A DNA stretch of 64,000 nucleotides, from assembly GCA_034509755.1 (NCBI GenBank), contig CM067541.1:11892001-11956000 (forward strand). Reading direction: 5' to 3'. This DNA comes from Anisodus tanguticus (Eukaryota > Streptophyta > Magnoliopsida > Solanales > Solanaceae). Shown one piece after another: positions 22,358-32,600 of this stretch (position 1 is the stretch's first letter; each line of letters starts with the position of its first letter). The notes under the pieces are model-generated. The model searched no databases. It was not told where the DNA came from and was given only the letters and a program-made list of their open reading frames with translations. The translations under genes and the position numbers were made by a program.

Positions 22358-25300
22358 TTGTCGATTTGTGATGACAAACGAATAATGGCAATTGAGACCT
22401 GGAACTACCTCTACAATTCTTGCACCGGCGGTTACTCCTACAACCCGTGCACATTTGTGCCACCGGCTGAGAAACTGCGAAGTTCACCGGTGCCAACTTT
22501 AAAGGATGGCGACAAAGAATGTTATTTTGGCTTACCACCCTTGGTATGCAAAAGTTCACCGGTGAGGACCCTCCCGTGCACTGCCGCCGACATGCACGAC
22601 AACCAAAAGTTCATGGTTACCGAGGCTTGGAAACAGGCTGATTTTTTGTGCAAAGGCTACATTTTGAGTGCCTTAGAAGATGACTTGTACAACGTCTCTA
22701 CGGTGCGAGTAGAGACCTCCAAAGAACTATGGAGTGCACTTGAAAAGAAGTACAAAAGCGAAGATGCTTGCTTGAAGAAGTTTGTGGTTGCCAAATTCCT
22801 AGACTACAAAATGGTGGATGGAAAAACCGTTAGAACCCAAGTTCAAGAGCTTCAACTTATCTTCCATGACCTTATTCTTTGAAGGTATGGTAGTAAATGA
22901 AGCATTCCAAGTGGCCGCAATGATTGAGAAGTTGCCGCCCTCATGGAAAGATTTCAAGAATTATCTTAAGCACAAAAGAAAGGAAATGAAGTTGGAAGAT
23001 CTTGTGATTCGTCTCAAGATCGAGGAAGATAACAAAACCGCCGAGAAGAGGTACCGTAAGACTTCACCAATTGAAGGGGCAAACATCGTTGAAGATCTTT
23101 GCTCGAAAAAGAACAAGAAAAGGAAGAGGCCTTCTTGGAAAGGAGAAGGATTCCAATAAGAAAAAGTTCAAGGGCAACCGCTTTAATTGTGGGAAAGTCG
23201 GCCACAAAGCCCAGATTGTCGTCTCTAGAAAAAGAACAAGGGAAAAGGACAAGCCAATATGGTGGAAAAGAATGATGATATGAATGATCCGTGTGCAATG
23301 CTATCGGAGTGCAATTTGGTTGGAAACCCAAAGGAGTGGTGGCTTGATTCGGTGCCACTCGACATGTTTGCGCTACAAAAGAAGCATTTGCAACCTATGC
23401 TCCCGTTGGACCCGAAGAGGTACTATTTATGGGAAATACGCAACGACCAAGGTTGAAGGATATGGGAAGATACTTACGAAGATGACTTCCGGCAAGGTCG
23501 ACTCTCAACAATGTTATGCACGTTCCAACAATTCGGAAGAATTTAGTTTCAGGGACTACTCGTCAAAAACGGGTTTAAGTGTGTGTTGGTTAGTGAGAAA
23601 ATTGTATTAAGTAAGAATGATTTGTTCATAGGAAAGGGCTACCTCACCGAGGGCCTTTTCAAACTCAATGTAATGGTTGTTGACAATATTAATAAAAATT
23701 CAGCTTCGTCTTACTTATTGGAGTCAAATGATTTATGGCATGTTCGTTTAGGACATGTCAACTACAAAACCTTGCGAAAATTGATTAATTTAGAAGTATT
23801 GCCTAAATTCGAGTGTAATAAATCTAAATGTGAAATCTGTGTTGAATCTAAGTTTGTTAAACATCCATATAAGTCTATTGATAGGAATTCAAATCCTTTA
23901 GACTTAATTCACACAGATATATGTAATATGAAGTCAATACCATCTCGCGGTGGGAAAAAGTATTTTATAACTTTTATTGACGATTGCACTCGATATTGTT
24001 ATGTGTATTTGCTTAATAGTAAGGATGAAGCAATTGATGCATTTAAGCAATACAAAAACGAAGTGGAAAATCAATTGAATAAAAAGATAAAAATGATTAG
24101 AAGTGATAGGGGTGGAGAGTACGAATCTCCTTTTGCAGAGATATGTTTAGCATATGGAATTATTCATCAAACTACGCCCTTACACACCACAATCAAATGG
24201 AATTGCGGAAAGGAAAAATCAAACATTAAAGGAAATGATGAATGCCTTATTAATAAGTTCCGGTTTACCGCAAAGCTTGTGGGGGAGGCTATCCTTACAA
24301 ATTGCTAACCGAATACTCAACGGGGTGCCCCACATGCAAAACACAATCTATTCCATATGAACAATGGAAAGGAAGAAAACCCAACTTGAAATATTTCAAA
24401 GTGTGGGGAGTTTAGCAAAGGTCCAAGTTCCTTTGCCCAAAAGGGTAAAAATCGGACCAAAAACTGTGGATTGTGTTTTTATTGGCTATGCTACAAACAA
24501 CAAAGCTTGTCGGTTTTTGGTTCACAAATCGGACAATCCCGAAATTCATGTTAACACGGTAATTGAATCGAGATAATGCTTTGAATTCTTTGAAAACATT
24601 TATCCGTATAAAGCGAATGTGAGTCGTCAAGTGAAAGACCTAAACGACCGCGGGAAGAACCAAAGGAAAATACACCAAGTAAAGAGGATGCAAGGCGTAG
24701 CAAACGTCAAAGGACATCTACTTCCTTTGGACCAGATTTTGTGACATTCTTGCTTGAAAATGAGCCTCAAACATTTAAAGCAGCAATGTCTTCTTCTGAT
24801 TCCAGCATTTTGGAAAGAGGCAGTCAATAGTGAGATTGAATCAATTTTGAACAACCATACATGGGAATTGGTTGATCTTCCTCCTGGAAATAAACCTTTA
24901 GGATCAAAATGGATTTTTAAAAGGAAAATGAAAGCTGATGGCACTATTGACAAATATAAGGCAAGACTTGTGGTCAAAGGTTATAGATAAAAAGAAGGCC
25001 TTGATTACTTTGACACATACTCGCCGGTAACAAGAATAACATCTATTCGGGTGTTAGTGGCACTGGCGGCCGTATATGGTCTTGAAATCCATCAAATGGA
25101 TGTCAAGACAGCTTTCTTAAATGGAGAATTGGAGGAACAAATTTACATGGAACAACATGAGGGTTTTGTGGTTCCTGGTAAAGAAAGGAAAGTGTGCAAA
25201 CTTGTTAAGTCACTTTATGGACTTAAACAAGCACCCAAACAATGGCATGCGAAATTTGACCAAACAATGTTGGCAAATGGATTTAAGATTAATGAGTGTG

Positions 25301-26324
25301 ACAAATGTGTTTACATTAAAAATACTCCAAATCATGAAGTCATTGTTTGTTTATATGTTGATGACATGTTGATAATGAGTAGAGATATTACCGATGTAAA
25401 TGCTACGAAGCGTATGCTGACTAGCAAATTTGATATGAAGGACTTAGGAGTTGCTGATTTGATCTTAGGTATCAGAATTCATAAAACTCCACAAGGTCTA
25501 GCATTATCGCAGTCTCATTATATTGAAAGAGTACTTGACAAGTTTAAGTATTTAAATTTCAATGTTGCAAAGACTCCAATTGATGTAAGTTTTGCACTTC
25601 AAAAGAATAAGGTGAAAGTGACTCACAATTGGACTATGCACGAGTTTTGGAAAGTTTGATGTATATTATGAATTGTACACGATCAGATATAGCATGTGCT
25701 ATAAGCAAGCTGAGTCGATTCACGAGTAATCCCAATCAAACTCATTGGATGGCAATGAAACGAGTCTTGGGGTATTTAAAACACACCCAAGACTATGCTT
25801 TGCATTATAACAAATATCCCGCCGTGATCGAAGGATATAGTGATGCAAATTGGATCATAGGATCATCGAAGTTAAATCCACGAGTGGTTATGTTTTCACA
25901 ATTGGGGGTGGATCGGTGTCTTGGAAATCATCAAAACGGACATGCATCGCCCGCTCTACAATGGAATCGAATTTATAGCTTTAGACAAGGCCGGTGAAGA
26001 AGTTTGAATGGCTCGGAATTTCTTAGAAGATATTCCATTCGCCCAAACCTTTGGCTCCTATATGTATACATTGTGACGATCAAGCAAACAATAGGTAGGG
26101 CGGGAAGCGTAATGTACAACGAAAAATCTCGTCACATACGACGAAGACATAATACCGTTAGACAACTCCTCTCTAGTGGCGTTATCACGATTGACTATGT
26201 AAAGTCAAGAGATAACGTGGCGGATCCGCTTACAAAAGGCTTATCTATAGAGGGAGTTAGTAGATCATCAATGGGAATGGGATTAAGGCCGAGGACAAGT
26301 CATCATGGCGGTAACTCTACCTAG
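22358..26324 (+). pseudogene. Ty1/copia gag-pol (Tork-like), nearly full length, frameshifted
   Basis: Domains in order. Gag 22358-23220: WKQADFLCKGYILSALEDDL, a frameshift near 22870, then MIEKLPPSWKDFKNYL. The zinc knuckle at about 23185 (FNCGKVGHKA) is broken after the His. Protease near 23340: WWLDS is followed by a one-base loss that destroys the DSGAT frame (23345-23355). Integrase 23583-24360: LWHVRLGH, CEICVESK, HTDIC and SDRGGEY, then a frameshift before NGIAERKN, which carries the last catalytic Glu. RT 24754-25659 with YVDD at 25354-25365 and a stop near 24990. RNase H 25629-26324, frameshifted, ending DYVKSRDNVADPLTKGL. Motifs place it in copia, probably the Tork group. It cannot make a functional polyprotein. 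Confidence 0.9.
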
Positions 26325-26902
26325 CGGTGGAGATCCCAAGAGCTAGGTTCAAGGAGATCAAACAAAGTTGTGGATCGACGGTTCAACATTGTCAAATAAC
26401 TCAACCCATTCTCGGATGAAGACAATGTTCGAGAAATAAGGATAAAACCTCATGGCTTGTTAATGAGTTAATAAAGCATTAAGGTTCTTTAATGATTATC
26501 TAATTACGGCGAGTGTATGACCGGATAATGTGGCTATAGGACCACATGTTTAGAAATCACCTATGTGAGTGTTAAGTGTAAGCCGCTTTAAAGGGGAATG
26601 ACGGTGAAGGCCCATTCTCTAAGCACTCGTGAAACCAGGAAGTGTTCATGGCTGAAACGAACACAACCGTGAGAACCATAAATGGTTGAGGGTTGATTGT
26701 GTGACTTATGTTGTCTAGGTATACAACAAAGTTCGACGGTTCAAAGATATCAAATCTACCGATTGATCGAGTATATCCGATATAAGTTCACTACGGAAAG
26801 TTCAAAGGGAAACCTACTTATCCAGATGCAGTCAATTCTCGCTTGTATATCACACTTGTCCGCACTTTTATATTATAGCCATTCCCCATTCATGTGGGGG
26901 AT
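26325..26902 (+). other. 3' untranslated part of the copia element
   Basis: About 580 bp between the pol end and the 3' LTR, closed by the polypurine tract CATGTGGGGGA (26891-26901). Confidence 0.6.
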
Positions 26903-27427
26903 TGTTGGGTATTGATATTGGTGAATGGGAAATGATTGGAAAGAAAAGTGGGAGTTGTCCCACATCGGTAGTGGAAAGAAAAGTGGGAGTTCCCTCTTGC
27001 TTTATAAAATAAGCATTTATCCCACATCGGTAGTGGAAAGAAAAGTTCTTCTACTTATAAGTAGAATTACTCCTTCTTGTCAGTAAAAGGGTTGAGGGGG
27101 CAAGGACCCCTCGCGCCCGTCGTCGTCGCTCGCTCGGCTTCGGATTTGGATTTGGATTTGGTCAAATGATCGATTGATTGATAATCTTTTTGGACCAAAT
27201 TTTCTTTAATTTTTAATTATTTAATTAATCATTATTTAATTAAATTAATTAACTTATCCAATCCTACCCGTTAGTGACCCGACCGCGACCGCCCGGATCC
27301 GCGTGTCGACCGCGACCGATTTCTTTTTCTTATTTAAATTTCCCACCATTTTCGGTGGTACATTCGAAAGGTTGCAAACCTTCGAAACAAGATACTTCCA
27401 TGGCTATAAATTCGTTTGATTCCTCGA
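26903..27427 (+). mobile_element. 3' LTR of copia element, 3'-truncated
   Basis: Begins TGTTGGGTATTGATATTGG right after the polypurine tract. It holds two copies of CCCACATCGGTAGTGGAAAG (about 26960 and 27022) and a TATA-like CTTTATAAAATA at 26999-27010. From 27167 it matches the 5' LTR. The match ends abruptly at 27427 and no CA end or TSD is visible, so the terminal part is lost. Confidence 0.75.
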
Positions 27428-27789
27428 AATTAGTGCGGCTAAAAGTATAGACCAAATTCATTTTCATATATTACTTACTATAAGAAAAGGAACTAGTTCG
27501 GTATTTGAAGGTGGACAAATATTTTTAGTCAGATCAGTTCTAACTTTTAAGATAACTTGACTTATCGAGAAATTTCATATTCAAATAGAAAGAAATATAT
27601 GTTTATATAAGAAAAGTAATTATATCCAATTTAGTATATGTTGGTACTTTTGGTGTGCAAACAAAATTTATTTTTTGTAATGTGGTAGTGGTGTAAATAT
27701 ATCTTGGCATGAACAGAAGAAAGAAGATACGACTCAGAAATAAAATTTATTATTTTAATAAAAAAATCAATTTTTTTAAAGAAATTCAA
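27428..27789. other. Non-coding DNA
   Basis: AT-rich flank between the broken LTR and the duplicated segment. Nothing recognised. Confidence 0.45.
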
Positions 27790-28580
27790 GTTCTAACTTT
27801 TTTACTACTGTAGTATATCAATTTTGAAGTACGAAAGAAAAGGTAAATCATAATTGTCAACTTTTCGCACTGATTGCCTTTCATACGTCTTTAATTTTTG
27901 CCCCTCAAATTGCTGCTCTTTAATTTTTGCTACTTCTTCCCATTTAATGAAAATTTGTGAGCCAAAGTATCCTTATTCACTAGTCTACCAAACGAGAGAT
28001 TCTGGCCCAGTAGAGTCGGGAAAAAAAACACAAGGTAAAGTTTCATGTCCGGCATAAGATTTTTAAAATGAAGTTATCCGACATAAGTTGTGTAGTAACT
28101 AATTCACATGCAAAGTTATCCGACATAGAAACTTCGCCTTATCTAACATAAGTTTTGTAGAAATGAAATTATGCTAGATAACTTAATTCCTACAAAAACT
28201 AGGTCATAGATAGGGATAGGCCGACTTTTTTTTTTTTTTTTTTCGATGTCAGAGATATTTTCCAAACACTTTTTTATTACTTAAAGTGCTGAAGGGCAAA
28301 AATTAAAGACGAACAATTTAAGCTGACAAAAATTAAAGACCACCACAAGATAGGACATTCGCGAATGACCCCATAATTGTGTTTTCATAATACTCTTCTT
28401 TAATCTCCAGTAAATTAAGACCTATGGATACAGCTTGTGAAATAAAATATTTTGCCAAATAAAATCAGGCGATAATTTTTAGTATTATAAGTTACTATAT
28501 CTTTTTCTGAAATAGGTTAAGATTTTAGACACAATATCATGCATTTGATCGCACACGTGGGATGTTATTACATGTTGTGT
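27790..28580. repeat. Duplicated segment, copy B, split by a MITE
   Basis: The outer parts (27810-27860 and 28455-28580) match copy A at 19780-20030, including GAAGTACGAAAGAAAAGGT and the ACAATATCATGCATTTGATC core. About 590 bp absent from copy A lies between them. No PMEI coding sequence accompanies this copy. Confidence 0.65.
27866..28372. mobile_element. MITE-like inverted-repeat element in copy B
   Basis: The left side has GTCTTTAATTTTTGCCCCTC and CTCTTTAATTTTTGCT. The right side has the inverse, AAAATTAAAGACGAAC and AAAATTAAAGACCACC, ending GCGAATGACCCC. The ~90-bp imperfect terminal repeats and absence from copy A mark it as an insertion. The interior has a poly-T run (28226-28243). 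Confidence 0.6.
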
Positions 28581-29071
28581 CCCTTATATATATGATGATC
28601 CAAATTATGACAACTTGCAATATGCAATTATTTCTCTGAGATGATACGCAATTTAATCCATTAAATCACTACAAGAAAGAACTTCACATCTCATCTTTTG
28701 AGTTGTCCCACACAAACAAATTTAGATTCTACCTGTTATTGCAACTTCCAGACATAGGCAATTGGAGACAATTGTATGATTCTTTGCTATATGCATTAAT
28801 GAACTTTGAAAGCTTTACATTTTCCCTAGGAGGAACAGCCAAGCATCAATAACCAGCACCAAGCTGAGGTAAATAAAACATCAACTTATGAAAATTTACA
28901 GCAAATAATACATAAGAGCCCAATCAAAAGTACATCCAACATGGTACGAGAGCCAACTCACTGTGTGTACCCTCAGATTTCGAACCCATAATATTCAATT
29001 CTTGGATCCGCCTCTATGTAGACGATCCTCTTCTATCTAAAGCTGAGTCAAGTCTCGTATTTGCATACATA
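28581..29071. other. Non-coding, with a solo CACTA-type end at 28667
   Basis: CACTACAAGAAAGA begins at 28667 and resembles a CACTA terminus. No partner end was found. The rest is unassigned. Confidence 0.4.
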
Positions 29072-29328
29072 ATGATTATAGCTAAGTCAGGACCCTATTC
29101 CGACACTTGTATCAGTTGTCCAATAGTAGATATTCGTAGAGGCTTCATAGAGAGTGTATATGGGTTCATTTATATAACATTTGCATGTCAGGTGCCAGTG
29201 GCCACATTTACATACAAAAGTCATTTTTACTTGCATATTTATCTTTCAGTTATGTCATATGATTTGTATAGGTTTACAGTAGTTGCATATAGATTATGGT
29301 CCATCCCATCAGGATTTGGGGCATGACA
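29072..29328 (+). mobile_element. Ty3/gypsy LTR fragment
   Basis: Carries GTAGAGGCTTCATAGAGAGTG and ends TTTGGGGCATGACA at 29328, matching the style of the gypsy LTR ends at 41882, 45065 and 51792. The expected primer-binding site is missing; only GAGC follows. Confidence 0.55.
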
Positions 29329-29349
29329 GAGCACCTCTAGCCAGTTGTG

Positions 29350-29600
29350 CTACTGCTCTAGATGCAGAACGCTGAGAACTGGAGTGTTGACCACTCTACC
29401 TAAGTTGGGCCAGTCTCTCATGCAATGTCCCACATTGCCACACTCATAACATCCACGAGGGGACATAAGCTTCTGAGAAGAGCTAGAAGAGCCGAAATGA
29501 CCACCTCGAAGGTTAAAATCCATAGGTAGCATGCCCTTCAACATCCTCATTTTCCCTCCCCATATGTTAAACGGGGAAAAGAAGGTATATAACAAGCAAC
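29350..29600 (-). pseudogene. Ty3/gypsy gag zinc-knuckle fragment
   Basis: The minus-strand frame encodes RGCYECGNVGHCMRDWPNL, a CCHC knuckle in which the last Cys is Trp. It continues a few dozen residues either side and then ends. It lies 70 bp beyond the stop of the PHT5-type gene in the same orientation, so it may be transcribed as its 3' UTR. Confidence 0.65.
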
Positions 29601-29668
29601 AGGAGGATAGGAAAGGGGTGAGAAATAGAATAGTCGATTATATCATCGTATGCATACAAGAGAGTGAA

Positions 29669-32600
29669 TCAGTAAAGAGAATTGTAGGTACGACATGTTG
29701 CAACAATGGACCCTATGCATATCAGAAGTGAAGGGAGAAGAGTAACATTCAAGAGCCTGCTCTGCCCTAAATATCCAGCAAGAGTTATATTTACATCAGC
29801 AATCACCCGAGCGATTGTGCCAGCTTCTGTGGACAAGAGACCTCCGTTGTAGGTTCCCCGAGAAAGTCTTGATGACATTACTCGAGAGAGAAGAGATAAA
29901 TTTACACCTGGGTCATCAGCCAAATCATAGCGATTTTAGAACGCAAGGTGGCATAAAACCAACAAAATTTCACCATTACACCTACCCAAATCTTGTTAAA
30001 TGTCAAAGGGTAGGCAGATATTAACACCAATTATAAATACCTTTCTCAGTATTGTATTCGCTTGTCTAAAATGTGCTTATGTTAACTTTTTTTTAAAATA
30101 AATAACTTCTGTTAGGATGCGATGGCTGATATATGGCTCATTTGGTGGAAAAGAACTAGTATATATTTGTACTTTAACTCAATTATATACTGCACAGTTA
30201 AAAGGAAAACCTACAAATCAAAGTTATTAACATAGTTTGTTCACAACAACAAAAAAACTCCAATTGGGGTTAGCTAGAGACTAGGATGCAACATCATTTT
30301 CCTTTCTTCAAAGATCTAAATTATAGAAGCAAATTATGCTTGGCATGCTTGGGGACCAGTGTTTTATATATCTATCTTCCTACAACCAAAGATGTGTTCT
30401 CAACAGCTATGATACCGTCCACTGCAGCAACCATATATGCCAAATTAGTAGAGGGTGAGTCCATACTTACTCATTCAACTATACATTATGTTTCTTCCAC
30501 CAGGTTCTCGTTGAGCAGAGTTTCTGTCAACTACATTATTCTTATTTTCTTTTTTAAGATTTCAACTACATTATTATTTTTTATCATCATGATAGGTTAT
30601 ATTGAGAATTAAGAACTAAGTATGTTTCTCACGGAGGAAAATAAAGGGAAATAGAGATCATACCTTCTAATACTTCAGCAGATACAAACATTAGGAGGCC
30701 TGAGCAGACATATTGCGGTACTGAATACGGGATAATAACTTGAAAACTCAGGAGTATGCCAAGACAAACCATGATTTCAGATGCCAGCAAAATTTGCCTG
30801 TAGAGAGGATAAACTTATCGTATACTGATGACAAACATTCAACATGATAGAGCATAAATTCCGATGGCGAACACTCAACATGATAGAGCATCGTGAATTT
30901 TCACAGGCTTGACTTTCTCTCCGTAGTAAGGTTATTCCCCTTTTATCTAGGTCACAGTTTTAAATAGCTAGGAATAACAAGATGAGACTTTTTAAAATCC
31001 TACAATTCGATTAATGCGACATAACTGCTAAAACTTTAATCAATCAATCATCTATGCCTTATTCCATCTAGTTCTGGACGACAATAAAAATACATGCATA
31101 AGCATTCCAGCAAGAACTTAATGTAACAGCAAACACGAAGGCTAAAAATAATGCTACAGTTAAGTAATTCTTCTAATAAATTAAATACTATCCAGTAACA
31201 ACATCCCATTGCAAGCAAAAGCACATCTGCATTTTCAGAACAGACTCCATCAGTTAGGAATGGCAAATTTGTGTATAGCCAAATAGTCATGTTTATAACA
31301 TCCCCTCCAGAAAATAAGCTTCAAAACTACTACTAAAAAATCTCTATTTTCCCACTGAATTTCCCACTGAAAAATGTTCAGTGGCTATTCCCACCGAATG
31401 TCGGTGGGAAAACCTAAATAGTAGTGTTTTCACACGGAAAATTTAGGAAGTTTCCAGTGTTTCAACCTGTTTCCAACCATGCGTTTTCCCAGTGAGCTGG
31501 TTCGGTGGGAATGTGGGGGGAAATCATATTTTATAGCACAATTTCCCTCTGAATGTCGGTGGGTAAAACCTTTGTTTCTAGTAGTGAACATTGTTCTTGT
31601 TTCAAAATAGATTACCTGTCCTCAAAGATGTTACTTATGTAGCTCCCTACAGCAATATTTACTGGAAGAACTGTGAGGCCCAGACATGCAAGAAATATTG
31701 CGACAGTGCTCGTTGACCAGCTAAAGTAATATGTCGTGACGACACTAGATTCTGAAAGTAAAACCTCCATAGCATATTTCAGCATAAAATAGATTAATAA
31801 TTGAACCTGCATCAAACAGTCACATGAATGGTCATTGGTTAGTATAATTCTTAATAACACAATCAAATGATAGATAATGTAATGTGATGTTGGGCAGCAA
31901 GTCAAAAGTGGTTCATCCTTTTTGTTTGTTTTTCCCTTTTCTTGGTGGTGCCAAGGGAATGTTGGCATTGCTCAAAATAGATTTTCATACCAGTGCACTT
32001 CCTGAATTCTATCTCACCCCTGTAGTTCTGAAGCAACACAGTCATCTGTTCATTAATTTGTATCCTATATTACCCTTTCAAAATAACAGTGTTATCCAAG
32101 AATGGAGAATTTGTTATCAGTATGTGTTTTTCCACTTAACGTGATGAATAACAATAGAGGATGTGGCTCTCTAATAGTTGATAGGTAAAGTGGAAAATAT
32201 AAATTAGAAAAGAGTCTCACAAGAAACCATTTCGAAAGTGGTACAAGATGTTTTCCCATTTGATTAGTATCTGTAGATTACCAATGCCCAACAAGGAGCT
32301 TGTTAATCAGGATGTCAACCAAGAAAAAATTTATGTAGCTAAATTGATTATAGGGTGCCATGATAATATAAAAAGTTCATGTCCTCTGCCCAATCCTTTT
32401 TTTCCTTCTTTAACACTGTGATCTATCTCCCCAAAGAAGAAGAATTTCAAACTACAAGCAATATTAGGGAAGCAAGTGCGCCAGATCAGGGGTTGACACC
32501 CAACAGACAAAGAAAGCAACTAATTTGACTGGACCACTTTTTCACCCATAAAAAAATATTACTCTGAAATGAATCTTGGAAAGAGAAAGGAGCTCCACAA

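Noticed and set aside
30286..30612. 108-aa plus-strand ORF
   Set aside because: It lies in intron 9 of the minus-strand PHT5-type gene and shows no motif or splice context.
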